The position numbers and the translations under genes were made by a program. From Luteibacter rhizovicinus DSM 16549 (GTDB lineage Bacteria > Pseudomonadota > Gammaproteobacteria > Xanthomonadales > Rhodanobacteraceae): 64,000 bases of DNA. The stretch covers positions 1,957,001 through 2,021,000 of the forward strand of contig NZ_CP017480.1 of assembly GCF_001887595.1 (NCBI RefSeq). The letters run 5' to 3'. This document shows, piece after piece, positions 42,151-52,310 of this stretch (positions are counted from its first letter, which is position 1; each line of letters begins with the position of its first letter). Below the pieces are notes generated by a model. The model saw only the letters and a program-made list of their open reading frames with translations. It was not told the DNA's origin and made no database searches.

Positions 42151-42978
42151 TTATTGCCGCGCGCCGCGCGGATTGCCGGGCACGGCGGCCGGGTCCGTGC
42201 TGCGGAACGGATTGATGTCGAGGCCGCCGCGGCGCGTGTAACGCGCATACACGGCCAGCTCGCGTGGCGCGCAGCGTTCGCGGATGTCCATGAAGATGCG
42301 TTCGACGCACTGCTCGTGGAATTCGGTGTGGCTGCGGAAGGAAACCAGGTAACGGAGCAGGCCGGCGCGGTCGATCGGCGCGCCTGTATAGGCGATCTGC
42401 ACGCTGCCCCAGTCGGGCTGGCCGGTGACCGGGCAATTGGAGCGCAGCAGGTGCGAGACCAGTACTTCCCGGGCGTCGCCTTCGTGGGTCGCCAGGAAAT
42501 CCGGGCGGGGCGGGCCGTAGCTGTCGAAGTCGAGCTCCTGGACGTCCAGGAGAGCGCCTTCGGGTTCACCGATCGGTGTCCCGTCGAGGTCGCCCGGTGC
42601 CCGCAGGATCACCTCGGCGGGGCCTCCGGCTGCCGCCGACAGGTCGCGGACGAGGATCGCGCCCACGGCGGCGGCATCGGCCAGGCGTTCCTGGGCGAAG
42701 CTGTTCAGGTAGAGCTTGAACGACTTGGATTCGACGATGTTCGGTGTCGTCGCCGGAAAGCGGAATTCGGCGACCGCGACGACGGGTTTGCCACGCAGGT
42801 CCAGCCAGGACAGCTCGTAGCCGTTCCATACATCCACGCCGTGGAACGGCAGCGCGTCGGCGGAGACGCCGATTTCGTCGCGCTTGCCCTGGCGGGGAAT
42901 GGGATAGAGCAGCCCGGCGTCGTAGCGGTCGGCGTAGACGGTGGCCTTGCCCAGCGGCGAATGATCGGGAGATGACAT
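42151..42978 (-). CDS. queF: NADPH-dependent 7-cyano-7-deazaguanine reductase
   Basis: Reduces preQ0 to preQ1 in queuosine biosynthesis. The 275-aa size shows the long, two-domain (E. coli-type) QueF. The catalytic Cys lies in [14 protein letters not shown] near residue 188. The NADPH/substrate site is marked by [15 protein letters not shown], and [20 protein letters not shown] supplies the conserved Glu/His. Cytosolic; monocistronic, just downstream of the aldo/keto reductase terminator. Confidence 0.95.
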   Translation of the reverse strand: MSSPDHSPLGKATVYADRYDAGLLYPIPRQGKRDEIGVSADALPFHGVDVWNGYELSWLDLRGKPVVAVAEFRFPATTPNIVESKSFKLYLNSFAQERLADAAAVGAILVRDLSAAAGGPAEVILRAPGDLDGTPIGEPEGALLDVQELDFDSYGPPRPDFLATHEGDAREVLVSHLLRSNCPVTGQPDWGSVQIAYTGAPIDRAGLLRYLVSFRSHTEFHEQCVERIFMDIRERCAPRELAVYARYTRRGGLDINPFRSTDPAAVPGNPRGARQ

Positions 42979-42998
42979 CCGCCCATTATAGGGAGGGA

Positions 42999-43027
42999 AG
43001 CCCCACCCCCGTTAACCGGGGCGGGGC
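42999..43027 (-). terminator. terminator after the aldo/keto reductase
   Basis: On the minus strand AGCCCCGCCCC-GGTTAAC-GGGGGTGGGGCT then TCCC. The stem is about 11 bp. It lies between the aldo/keto reductase stop and the queF start. Confidence 0.75.
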
Positions 43028-43040
43028 TGCCGTTCACGGA

Positions 43041-44029
<989 letters not shown>

Positions 44030-44033
<4 letters not shown>

Positions 44034-44485
44034 GCATTTCTCCTGCGTCTCGAGGGGATGGCAGCCGGCACCGGCGCGGGTGGCGTCGGTGCTTCGGCGG
44101 GGGAAGGGGCGCCGTCTTCGACGTACATCGAGCGGTACAGGGCGATTTTTTCGTCCAGCCGCCCGATCGTCTCGGTGAGCGTGACCAGCTCGTCGCGCAG
44201 GGTGGCGGCATGGCGTGCCAGGAGATCGCCGCGCAGGCGGATGCTCTCGGGCGTTTCGCCCTGGCGACGCAGCTCGGCGTATTCCTGGATCACCCGCATA
44301 GGCATGCCGGTGGCACGTAGCTTGAGCACGAAGTGGATGAAACGCATCTCGGCCTCGCCGTAGACACGCTGGCCACTCCGCCGCGGCACCGGATCGATCA
44401 GGCCGATCTGCTCGTAATACCGCAGCGTATGCGTGGTGAGGCCGGTGGCGAGAGCGGCCTCGGCGATGGTCATCGAATTGGGCAT
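44030..44485 (-). CDS. MerR-family transcription regulator
   Basis: 151 aa. N-terminal winged helix ([50 protein letters not shown]) followed by the coiled-coil dimerisation helix. No metal-binding Cys cluster is seen, which points to the AdhR/NmlR-like group that responds to aldehydes or other electrophiles. The distal 30 residues are Pro/Ala-rich. ATG 44485 coincides with the predicted transcription start; an in-frame ATG at 44473 exists, but neither has an SD. It is co-transcribed with the aldo/keto reductase. Confidence 0.9.
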
Positions 44486-44491
44486 TCGAGG

Positions 44492-44522
44492 AGCGTACGC
44501 CTTCGAGTGCGCTCTAAGTCAA
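44492..44522 (-). promoter_or_regulatory. MerR-type promoter with 19-bp spacer and internal palindrome
   Basis: TTGACT (44522-44517) and TACGCT (44497-44492) are 19 bp apart, the long spacer that MerR proteins untwist. Within it lies the dyad CTTAGAG-CGCA-CTCGAAG (44518-44501), one mismatch from perfect and similar to AdhR/NmlR operators. The predicted start coincides with the MerR ATG. Confidence 0.75.
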
Positions 44523-44542
44523 CAGGCTTGGCATACGCTTCG

Positions 44543-44564
44543 GTAGGAGCCGATTCATCGGCGA
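44543..44564. repeat. single REP unit
   Basis: GTAGGAGCCGATTCATCGGCGA followed by the usual ACCCGCGGCAGCGGG spacer, but with no inverted partner. It lies upstream of the MerR promoter. Confidence 0.85.
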
Positions 44565-44594
44565 ACCCGCGGCAGCGGGCAAGGTTGCGGCCAG

Positions 44595-44636
44595 CGTCAG
44601 GCCGGTGACGTCAGGCCGGCAGCGTCAGGCCGGCAG
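44595..44636. repeat. 14-bp tandem repeat, three copies
   Basis: CGTCAGGCCGG(CAG/TGA) repeats three times with an exact 14-bp period. The third copy contains the stop codon and last codons of the thioesterase on the minus strand. Confidence 0.85.
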
Positions 44637-45014
44637 CGGCTGCACCGGCGTCGGCTTGTGATCGGCATCGAGCGCGATCATGGTGAACGTGCCACGCGTG
44701 CACAGCTCGCGCGCGCCGGTGAGCAGGTCTTCGGTGTACATGGCGACGTCGATCTTCATCGAGGTGCGGCCGACCGAGACGACCGTGGCGATCAGCTCGA
44801 CCATCTGGCCCTTGCGTACCGGGACGTGGAAGTCGACCTGCTCCGAGCGGGCGGTGACGACGATCTTCCGGGAGTAGCGCGAGGCGGCGAGAAAGGCCGC
44901 CTTATCCATCCACGCCAGCGCCTGGCCGCCGAACAGCGTGCCGAGGTGGTTGGTGTGGTCGGGGAAGACGATTTCGAGGACGCGGGCCTCGATGGGGTGG
45001 GCGATGTCGGTCAT
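44625..45014 (-). CDS. acyl-CoA thioesterase, YciA-like hotdog protein
   Basis: 129 aa. Hotdog fold with FPDHTNHLGTLFGGQALAWMDKAAFLAASR; the Asn/His and Asp of this helix form the active site of the YciA/ACOT group. VVTARSEQVDFHVPVRKGQ and TRGTFTMIALD are further family strands. It hydrolyses acyl-CoAs in the cytoplasm, but chain-length preference is not readable. Its Shine-Dalgarno AGGAA is buried in the 3' arm of a 15-bp hairpin immediately upstream. Its end lies in a 14-bp tandem repeat. Confidence 0.9.
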   Translation of the reverse strand: MTDIAHPIEARVLEIVFPDHTNHLGTLFGGQALAWMDKAAFLAASRYSRKIVVTARSEQVDFHVPVRKGQMVELIATVVSVGRTSMKIDVAMYTEDLLTGARELCTRGTFTMIALDADHKPTPVQPLPA

Positions 45015-45020
45015 GGGCGG

Positions 45021-45063
45021 TTCCTGTTGCAGTGCAGCAATGATACAGGCACTGCAACAGGAA
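45021..45063 (-). promoter_or_regulatory. 15-bp perfect hairpin masking the thioesterase ribosome-binding site
   Basis: On the minus strand TTCCTGTTGCAGTGC, a 13-nt loop, then GCACTGCAACAGGAA, with the thioesterase ATG 6 nt later. The 3' arm carries AGGAA, the only candidate SD. It follows the nrdB stop at 45070. There is no T-tract, so it would stop translation of read-through mRNA more than transcription, or serve as a dyad operator. Confidence 0.75.
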
Positions 45064-45069
45064 GGGCCG

Positions 45070-46098
45070 TCAGAACGACTGGTCGAAGGCGACTTCGCCT
45101 TCCACGCCGACCTGGTACGAGGAAACGCGGCGCTCGAAGAAGTTGGTCAGTTCCTGGACGTCCTGCAGGTCCATGAAGTCGAACGGGTTCTTCGAGCCGT
45201 ACTTCTTCGGCATGTCCAGCTGCACGAGGCGCTGGTCGGCGCAGTACTCGAGGTACTGGCGCATGTCGGTGACCGAGAGGCCGGCGACGCCGCCCGAGAG
45301 CACGTCCTGGGCGAACAGGGTTTCGCAGGCGATGGCGTCTTCGAGCATGGCTTCGACCTGCATGCGCATCTCGTCGTCGAAGAGGTCTGGCTCCTGCTCG
45401 CGCACGGTGCGGACGACTTCGAAGGCGAAGGCCATGTGGCCGGACTCGTCACGGAAGACCCAGTTGGTGCCCGAGGCCAGGCCGTGCAGCAGGCCGCGCG
45501 AACGCAGGTAGTACACGTAGGCGAAGGCGGCGAAGAAGAACAGGCCTTCGATGCAGGCGGCGAAGCAAATCAGGTTGAGCAGGAACTGGCGACGGTGCTC
45601 GCGGGTTTCCAGACGATGGAGGCCCTGGATCGAGTCGATCCACTTGAAGCAGAACTCGCCCTTGGCCGCGATGGACGGGATGCTTTCGATCGCCGCGAAC
45701 GCCTTGTTGCGCTCCGAGGGTTCCGGAATATAGGTGTCGAGCAGGGTGAGGTAGAACTGCACGTGCAGCGCTTCTTCATACAGCTGGCGCGAGAGGTACA
45801 TGCGCGCTTCGGGCGAATTGATGTGCTGGTACAGGTTCAGCACCAGGTTGTTCGACACGATCGTGTCGCCGGTGGCGAAGAAGGCCACCAGGCGATGGAT
45901 GAGGTGGCGATCCGCGTCCGACATCTTCGACTTCAGGTCCGACGTGTCCAGCGAGAAGTCGACTTCTTCCACCGTCCAGGTGTTGCGGATAGCGGAGCGG
46001 TACATCTCGTAGAACTGCGGATACTTCATCGGCCGCAGCGTCAGTTCGAAGCCGGGGTCGAGGATGTTGGAGTCGCGGGTGATCGGTGCAGCGGACAT
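45070..46098 (-). CDS. nrdB: ribonucleoside-diphosphate reductase class Ia, beta subunit
   Basis: 342 aa from ATG 46098 (MSAAPITRDSNILDPG). It generates the tyrosyl radical for NrdA. Iron ligands and radical fit the class Ia pattern and spacing: Asp78, Glu109, His112, radical Tyr116 (EALHVQFY), then CIEGLFFF and RDESGHMAFAF for the second Glu pair and His. The presence of Tyr excludes the Chlamydia-like radical-free class. It follows nrdA on the minus strand after ~190 bp that hold a REP pair, so the subunits can be expressed at different levels. Confidence 0.95.
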   Translation of the reverse strand: MSAAPITRDSNILDPGFELTLRPMKYPQFYEMYRSAIRNTWTVEEVDFSLDTSDLKSKMSDADRHLIHRLVAFFATGDTIVSNNLVLNLYQHINSPEARMYLSRQLYEEALHVQFYLTLLDTYIPEPSERNKAFAAIESIPSIAAKGEFCFKWIDSIQGLHRLETREHRRQFLLNLICFAACIEGLFFFAAFAYVYYLRSRGLLHGLASGTNWVFRDESGHMAFAFEVVRTVREQEPDLFDDEMRMQVEAMLEDAIACETLFAQDVLSGGVAGLSVTDMRQYLEYCADQRLVQLDMPKKYGSKNPFDFMDLQDVQELTNFFERRVSSYQVGVEGEVAFDQSF

Positions 46099-46160
46099 CG
46101 GGTACCTCGGGAATGGGTGAGCGGCGCGGGGTCGCGCCAGCATCGGTATGCAAGGTCTCT

Positions 46161-46240
46161 GTAGGAGCCGCTTCAGCGGCGATCCGCGGCAGCGGGCAGG
46201 CTCGTCGCGAGCACCCTATCGCCGATGAATCGGCTCCTAC
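46161..46240. repeat. mixed REP pair between nrdA and nrdB
   Basis: GTAGGAGCCGCTTCAGCGGCGAT (CTTCAG type) and an inverted CGCCGATGAATCGGCTCCTAC (ATTCAT type) flank about 35 bp. It lies in the nrdA-nrdB intergenic region. Confidence 0.9.
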
Positions 46241-46287
46241 AGGGACAGTGTTGCGGTGTTGCGGAGTTACAGATGTTGTTGCTGTTG

Positions 46288-48801
46288 TTACTGGCAGGCT
46301 TCGCAGTACTCGGGGTTCTCGAGCGAGCAGAACACCGCGGCTTCGGCCTGTTCCTGCGCATCGGCGACCGGAGCGATCGGTGCCTGGACGGCGGCCGGGG
46401 AGCTCACGGTGGTCTTGGCGATGCGCGTGGCAGGACGCGAGCGCAGGTAGTAGGTCGTCTTGACGCCCGACTTCCACGCGTACATGTACATGGAGGAGAG
46501 CTGGCCGATGTTCGGGTTCTCCATGAACAGGTTCAGCGACTGGCTCTGGTCGATGTACGCACCGCGCGAGGCGGCGAGGTCGATGAGGGCCTTCTGCGGC
46601 AGTTCCCACGTGGTGCGGTACACCTCGCGCAGCCGCGCCGGGATAGCGTTGATGCCTTGTACCGAACCTTCGGCGAGCTTGATCTGGTCGCGCACTTCGG
46701 CGGTCCACAGGCCCAGCGTCTTCAGTTCGTCGACCAGGTAGCGGTTGACCACGAGGAAGTCGCCCGACAGTGTCTCGCGCTTGAACAGGTTGGACACCTG
46801 CGGCTCGATGCACTCGTAGCAACCGGCGATCGAGGCAATCGTCGCGGTCGGTGCGATGGCGATGAGCAGCGAGTTGCGCAGGCCCTTGGCCTTGATCTTC
46901 TCGCGCAGCTCGGCCCAGCGGCCATCGAGGTCGGTCGGCGTCGCCGTCGGCCAGTAGTCGAACTGCATCTCGCCGTTGGCCGAACGCGTCTCTTCGAAGC
47001 CCGGCAGCGGGCCATCGCGCTCGGCGATCTCGTTGGACATGGACAGCGCATGGAAGTAGATCTCTTCCTGGATGCGCGTCGACAGCTTGCGGGCTTCTTC
47101 CGAATCGAACGGCAGGCGCAGCTTGAAGAAGACGTCCTGCAGGCCCATCACGCCGAGACCGACCGGGCGCCACTTCATGTTCGCCGTCTTCGCCGTGGCG
47201 ATCGGGTAGAAGTTGAGGTCGATGACGCGGTTGAGCTGGCGTACGGCGGTGCGCACCGTGGTGGCGAGCTTGTCGTAGTCGAACTGGCCGTCCACCACGT
47301 GGCGGGCGAGGTTCACCGAGCCGAGGTTGCACACGGCCGTCTCGCCTTCCGAGGTCACTTCGAGGATCTCGGTGCACAGGTTCGACAGGTGGATCACGTT
47401 CTGCGGCAGGGCGGTCTGGTTGCTGGTCGCGTTGGAGCGATCCTTGAAGGTCATCCAGCCGTTGCCGGTCTGGGCCAGCGAACGCAGCATGCGGGCGTAG
47501 AGCTCACGCGCCTTGATCGACTTCGCGGCGAGGCCTTCGGCCTCGGCCTTTTCATAGGCGGCTTCGAAGGTCGGGCCCCAGGTATCGACGAAGTGCGGGA
47601 CGATCTTCGGATCGAACAGCGACCAGTCGCCATCGGTCTCCACGCGGCGCATGAAGAGATCCGGGACCCAGTTGGCCAGATTCAGGTTGTGCGTGCGGCG
47701 TGCGTCGTCGCCGGTGTTCTCGCGCAGTTCGAGGAATTCCTCGATATCCGCGTGCCAGGATTCCAGGTACACGCAGGCCGCGCCCTTGCGCTTGCCACCC
47801 TGGTTTACCGCGGCCACGGACGCGTCGAGCGTCTTCAGCCAGGGCACGAGGCCGTTGGAGTGGCCATTGGTGCCCTTGATCAGCGAACCGCGCGAACGGA
47901 TGCGAGAGTAGGCCAGGCCGATGCCACCGGCGAACTTCGACAGCTGGGCCACGTCGCCATACTTGGCGTAGATGGATTCCAGCGCGTCCTGCGGCGAGTC
48001 GAGCAGGAAGCACGACGACAGCTGCTCGTGCGCCGTGCCGGCGTTGAACAGGGTCGGCGAGCTGGCCAGGTATTCGAGCGACGACAGCATGCGATACAGC
48101 TCGAGCGTCTCGGCGACATCGTTGCCACCGAGCGCGCAGGCGATGCGCATGAAGAAGTACTGCGGCGTTTCGATCACGAAGCGCTTGGTCGGATGGCGCA
48201 GCAGGTAACGGTCGTACACGGTGCGCAGGCCGAAGTATTCGAAGCGGCGCGAACCGGTCGTGTCGATCGCATCGTTGAGCTTGCGCGCGTTGATCTGCAC
48301 GAAGTCGCGGAGGCGCTCGTTGAGGATGCCCAGGTCGAAGCCGGCGGAGATCGACTGCGAGAACGACTGGATGTCCTGGCCCGACACTTCCTTGTCGACG
48401 AAAGCGGCGAGCAGGCGCGCGGCGAGCTGGCCGTACTCCGGCTCTTCGGCGGTGAGGGCCGCCGAGGTGCGGATCGACAGCTGGTCGAGTTCCTGGGTGG
48501 TGGCGCCGTCGTACAGGCCGCCGATCGTCTTCAGCGCCACGCGCATCGGATCGACCGCAAACAGGCCATCGGCGCTGCGCGTCACCGCGCGCACGATCTT
48601 GTTCACGTCGACCACTTCGTGGCCGCCGTTGCGCTTGGTCACGCGCATCTGGCCGGGGTTGTGCGGCGGCGTCAGCGCGAAGGCCGGCGGCACGTCGTTC
48701 TTGTAACCGGCGGCAGGCGCCTTGTCGGTTGCTGCGGAGGGGGTGGCGGCCGCATCGGCCGTCTCGGTGCGCTCGCGCGCTGCGGAATCCATCGTCGTCA
48801 T
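46288..48801 (-). CDS. nrdA: ribonucleoside-diphosphate reductase class Ia, alpha subunit
   Basis: 837 aa from ATG 48801, downstream of a cobalamin riboswitch. It reduces ribonucleotides using the NrdB radical. A low-complexity N-terminal ~45 residues is followed by an ATP-cone (RVTKRNGGHEVVDVNKIVRAV). Catalytic core: SSPTLFNAGTAHEQLSSCF (first redox Cys), GGIGLAYSRIRSRGSLIKG, NLCTEILEVT (radical Cys and Glu) and AVCNLGSVNLA. The mobile C-terminal redox pair is YCEACQ. A long antisense open frame across the gene is a GC artefact. Expression should fall when B12 is abundant. Confidence 0.96.
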   Translation of the reverse strand: MTTMDSAARERTETADAAATPSAATDKAPAAGYKNDVPPAFALTPPHNPGQMRVTKRNGGHEVVDVNKIVRAVTRSADGLFAVDPMRVALKTIGGLYDGATTQELDQLSIRTSAALTAEEPEYGQLAARLLAAFVDKEVSGQDIQSFSQSISAGFDLGILNERLRDFVQINARKLNDAIDTTGSRRFEYFGLRTVYDRYLLRHPTKRFVIETPQYFFMRIACALGGNDVAETLELYRMLSSLEYLASSPTLFNAGTAHEQLSSCFLLDSPQDALESIYAKYGDVAQLSKFAGGIGLAYSRIRSRGSLIKGTNGHSNGLVPWLKTLDASVAAVNQGGKRKGAACVYLESWHADIEEFLELRENTGDDARRTHNLNLANWVPDLFMRRVETDGDWSLFDPKIVPHFVDTWGPTFEAAYEKAEAEGLAAKSIKARELYARMLRSLAQTGNGWMTFKDRSNATSNQTALPQNVIHLSNLCTEILEVTSEGETAVCNLGSVNLARHVVDGQFDYDKLATTVRTAVRQLNRVIDLNFYPIATAKTANMKWRPVGLGVMGLQDVFFKLRLPFDSEEARKLSTRIQEEIYFHALSMSNEIAERDGPLPGFEETRSANGEMQFDYWPTATPTDLDGRWAELREKIKAKGLRNSLLIAIAPTATIASIAGCYECIEPQVSNLFKRETLSGDFLVVNRYLVDELKTLGLWTAEVRDQIKLAEGSVQGINAIPARLREVYRTTWELPQKALIDLAASRGAYIDQSQSLNLFMENPNIGQLSSMYMYAWKSGVKTTYYLRSRPATRIAKTTVSSPAAVQAPIAPVADAQEQAEAAVFCSLENPEYCEACQ

Positions 48802-48974
48802 TGTGTTGGCAGCCCCATGGCCTTGGTCAAACCCCGTTCCCGAGGAACCGGCTCGATGCGATGGCGGTGAAACGCGGGAATCGTCGAGGACGGAGCGCCG
48901 CGAAGGGCTCCGGTCCGCGACGTGCTTCCCCGCGGAAGCCGTCACTGCTATCGAGGCCGCTCGGGCTCCGATTG

Positions 48975-49155
48975 CTGGCAGGTCTTCGGACTTGTGGACG
49001 TGGGCCTCTCGGCCCGCCTACCCGTCGCTTCCCAGTCCCCGTAGGACCAGTGCATAGAACGGGATCGTTTCCACTTACCGCTGCGGGGCAGTTCCGGATT
49101 CACACCGGTATTCCCTATTAAGTCCGACGGGCAGTCGCGCCTCTCCGGACACCAA
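48975..49155 (-). ncRNA. cobalamin (adenosylcobalamin) riboswitch upstream of nrdA
   Basis: On the minus strand the conserved order is present: TTAATAGGGAA, GGTGTGAATCCGG, AACTGCCCCGCAGCGGTAAG (core), CACTGGTCC...GACTGGGAAGCGACGG, and the closing AAGTCCGAAGACCTGCC. These match the cobalamin riboswitch consensus. The ~175 nt between its end and ATG 48801 contain a GGAGC...GCTCC stem but no T-tract, so the expression platform may be translational or Rho-dependent. It should repress nrdA(B) at high B12. The 207 bp from 49156 to 49362 show no gene. Confidence 0.93.
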
Positions 49156-49362
49156 CGGGACACACGATATAGCTGGCTGGGGGGTGCGTCAACACAAGAT
49201 GTAGGGTGTTTGCCCTAGGTGCTTGATCGGCTTGGGAGTCGCCTTTGTCAAGCGGTTTTGATGCGCTGGCGCATGACGATTTTGTGAAGACCGTCTACAC
49301 AAAGGGAACCACAACGAACCGATAAAATCGCCGGCCATCACCAACCCACGATTGCATTTCCG

Positions 49363-52197
49363 ATGCCCTCATCGTTCGCATTGCAGGACCAGACCCTCCT
49401 TTCCCATGCGCTCGATGGCCTGACGTTCGGCTTTGCCGCCCTGTCGGCGACGGGGGAGCTGATCTACGCCAACGCCTGGGTCACGGCACGCCTGCGCGAG
49501 CACGAGCCCTCGGGGTTCCTCGGCCTGTGGGACAGTGAGAGCCGGGACCGCCTTCTCGCCGCCCTGCCACTGGTCGTTCCGGGTAACGGCGTGCGCGAGC
49601 TGGCCCTGGGCACGGCGGATGGCCTGCCTGTACGGGTGTCGCTCGAAGCGCGCCCGGGCGCAACGGCCAGCGTGGCGGTGACGATCCGCCCGGTCGCCGA
49701 GGGTGCGGGCGGTGACGGTGCGGCCGACGATCGCCGTCTCGCCTTGATCGAGATCGGCAATCTGTTGCGTGACCTGGAAGATCCTGCCGAGATTGCCTAT
49801 CGTGTCGCCGAGGTACTCGGCCGGACGCTGAAGGTCAGTCGCGCCGGCTATGGCACGATCGATCCGGTCGCGGAGACGATCACCGTGGAGCGCGACTGGA
49901 ATGCCCCGGGGATCACCACGCTCGCCGGCCTGCTGCGCTTTCGCGACTACGGCAGCTACATCGACGACCTCAAGCGCGGCGTGACCGCCGTGGTGACCGA
50001 CGCCCGGACCGATCCACGGACCGCGGCGACGGCCGATGCGCTGGCGGGGATCAGTGCCCTGTCCTTCATCAATATGCCGGTGACCGAGCGGGGTGGCTTC
50101 GTCGCCTTGCTCTATCTCAATCATGAACACCCCCGCGCGTGGCCCGAGGAAGAGATCAGCTTCGTCAGCGAGGTGGCCAGCCGCACGCGCGTGGCCGTTG
50201 AACGGCGCCGCGCCGAGCACGAGTTACGGACGCTCGCCAAAGACCTGGAACGCCAGGTCGTCGAGCGCACGTACGAGCGTGACCGGGTCTGGACCCTGTC
50301 CAGCGACATCCTGGTCGTCGCCGACACCGACACGCGCCTGCTGTCGGTCAACCCGGCGTGGACCGCCATCCTGGGCTGGAGCGAGCGCGATACGGTCGGC
50401 CGCTCCTACCTCGACTTCGTCCACCCGGACGACATTTTCCGTACCCAGGACGAGACCGGCCATCTTTCCGACGGTGAGGCGACGCTCCGTTTCGAGAACC
50501 GCTATCGCACCGCCGACGGCGGCCTGCGTACGCTTTCCTGGCGCGCGGTCCCGAGTGAGGGCCTGATTTTCGCCGTGGCCCGCGATGTCTCGGCCGAGCG
50601 TGAGCGCGAGGCGGCGCTGGAGGTCACCCAGGAACAACTGCGTCAGGCGCAGAAGATGGACGCCATCGGTAACCTCACCGGCGGTGTCGCCCATGATTTC
50701 AATAACCTGCTCCAGGTCATCAGCGGCAACCTGCAGTTACTCGCCACCGATGTATCCGGCAACGAGCGGGCCGAGCGCCGCGTCGCCAATGCGATGGCCG
50801 GTGTCACGCGCGGGTCCAAACTCGCCGCCCAGCTGCTCGCCTTCGGACGCCGCCAGCCGCTGGCGCCGAAGGTCGTCAACATCGGTCGCTTCATTCGCGA
50901 TATGGACGAGCTGCTGCGTCGCGCGCTCGGCGAGGCCATCGACGTGGAAACGGTGATCGCGGGTGGCTTGTGGAACACCCTGGTGGATCCGTCCAACGTC
51001 GAGAACGCGCTGCTCAACCTGGCGATCAACGCGCGGGATGCGATGAACGGCCAGGGCCGCCTGACCGTGGAAGCGGGTAACGCGCTGCTCGACGACGCCT
51101 ATGCCAAGGCGCATGGTGACCTGCGTCCCGGCCAGTACGTGATGCTCGCCGTGACCGACACCGGCGCCGGCATCCCGCAGGACATCCTTGGCCAGGTATT
51201 CGATCCGTTCTTCACGACCAAGCCCGAAGGTCGTGGCACGGGCCTGGGCCTGTCGATGGTCTATGGCTTCGTGAAACAGTCCGGCGGCCACGTGAAAATC
51301 TACAGCGAGCCCGGCGAAGGCACGACGGTGAAGATCTACCTGCCGCGCTCGGTGCAGGGCGAAGACCGTGTGGTCGAGGTCGAGGAAGAAGGCGTGCGCG
51401 GTGGCGACGAAACCATTCTCGTGGCCGAGGACGACGAGGCGGTACGCGAGACGGTGGTCGGGCTGCTCGCCGATCTCGGTTATCGCGTGCTGAAGGCGCG
51501 CGATGCGGAAAGTGCGTTGTCGATCATCGAAAGCGGCATCGCCATCGACCTGCTGTTTACCGATGTCGTCATGCCCGGTCCCCTGCGCAGCCCGGAGCTG
51601 GCACGCAAGGCTGCCGAGCGTCAGCCTGGCATCGGCGTGCTGTTCACTTCCGGCTATACCGAAAATGCCATCGTGCACGGCGGCCGCCTGGACGAAGGCG
51701 TGGAGTTGCTGAGCAAACCGTATTCGCGTGAGGCCCTGGCGCGAAAGATCCGCCATGTACTCGCCGGCCGGGTGCCGCGCACACCGGGCGATCCCAAGGC
51801 CGCGCCGGCGCCGTCGATGCCCTCGCCGAAGGGTGCCCCGGCCTCGTTGCGTGTGCTGGTGGTCGAGGATGATGCACTCATCCGCATGTCCATTGCCGAG
51901 ATGCTCGAGAGCCGCGGGCACATCGTCTTCGAAGCGGGCGACGGCATCGAGGCCATGCGCTGGCACGGCGCCGAGGATATCGACATCCTGCTCACCGACG
52001 TCGGCCTGCCCGGGATGAATGGTGTCGAGGTCGCCGAGCGCATGCGTGAGGCACAGCCGTCGCTGCCGGTGCTTTTCGCCACCGGCGACCAGACCGCCAA
52101 CGGCGTCGAGCGCGATGCGCGTACGGCGATCATCGTGAAGCCCTACGGCGTGGCGGACCTGATCGAGGCCATCGGGCGGATCACGCGGGGATCGTAA
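49363..52197 (+). CDS. hybrid sensor histidine kinase with PAS, GAF and two receiver domains
   Basis: 944 aa, no membrane helix, so cytoplasmic. Order: PAS-like (residues ~10-100), GAF (~130-285), a short coiled coil, PAS (~310-425, [20 protein letters not shown]), HisKA with His444 ([15 protein letters not shown]), ATPase ([24 protein letters not shown]), receiver 1 with Asp734 ([10 protein letters not shown]) and, after a Pro/Ala linker, receiver 2 with Asp879 (LLTDVGLPG). This is an HWE/HDFNN-type hybrid kinase; no output domain, so it must signal through a separate partner. Light, redox or a small ligand could be the stimulus through PAS/GAF. No cognate regulator is adjacent. Confidence 0.9.
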   Translation: MPSSFALQDQTLLSHALDGLTFGFAALSATGELIYANAWVTARLREHEPSGFLGLWDSESRDRLLAALPLVVPGNGVRELALGTADGLPVRVSLEARPGATASVAVTIRPVAEGAGGDGAADDRRLALIEIGNLLRDLEDPAEIAYRVAEVLGRTLKVSRAGYGTIDPVAETITVERDWNAPGITTLAGLLRFRDYGSYIDDLKRGVTAVVTDARTDPRTAATADALAGISALSFINMPVTERGGFVALLYLNHEHPRAWPEEEISFVSEVASRTRVAVERRRAEHELRTLAKDLERQVVERTYERDRVWTLSSDILVVADTDTRLLSVNPAWTAILGWSERDTVGRSYLDFVHPDDIFRTQDETGHLSDGEATLRFENRYRTADGGLRTLSWRAVPSEGLIFAVARDVSAEREREAALEVTQEQLRQAQKMDAIGNLTGGVAHDFNNLLQVISGNLQLLATDVSGNERAERRVANAMAGVTRGSKLAAQLLAFGRRQPLAPKVVNIGRFIRDMDELLRRALGEAIDVETVIAGGLWNTLVDPSNVENALLNLAINARDAMNGQGRLTVEAGNALLDDAYAKAHGDLRPGQYVMLAVTDTGAGIPQDILGQVFDPFFTTKPEGRGTGLGLSMVYGFVKQSGGHVKIYSEPGEGTTVKIYLPRSVQGEDRVVEVEEEGVRGGDETILVAEDDEAVRETVVGLLADLGYRVLKARDAESALSIIESGIAIDLLFTDVVMPGPLRSPELARKAAERQPGIGVLFTSGYTENAIVHGGRLDEGVELLSKPYSREALARKIRHVLAGRVPRTPGDPKAAPAPSMPSPKGAPASLRVLVVEDDALIRMSIAEMLESRGHIVFEAGDGIEAMRWHGAEDIDILLTDVGLPGMNGVEVAERMREAQPSLPVLFATGDQTANGVERDARTAIIVKPYGVADLIEAIGRITRGS

Positions 52198-52200
52198 GGG

Positions 52201-52300
52201 CATCGCCGCTGAAGCGGCTCCCACAGGAGAGCATCGCCGATAAACCGGCTCCTACCGAGCAGGTTATCGGGCTCTGGTGGGAGCCGATTCATCGGCGATG
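52201..52300. repeat. REP cluster, three units
   Basis: Inverted CATCGCCGCTGAAGCGGCTCCCAC, inverted CATCGCCGATAAACCGGCTCCTAC (one mismatched arm) and direct GTGGGAGCCGATTCATCGGCGAT. It fills the gap between the hybrid kinase and the SDR gene. Confidence 0.9.
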
Positions 52301-52310
52301 GGTGCTCGCC

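Noticed and set aside
46225..48870. 881-codon open frame antisense to nrdA
   Set aside because: High GC removes stops in the antisense frame. Its translation is Arg/Gly/Val-rich without domains, while the minus-strand frame is unmistakable NrdA.
48948..49163. Short ORF in the nrdA upstream region
   Set aside because: It coincides with the cobalamin riboswitch; conserved bases are explained by RNA, not by protein.
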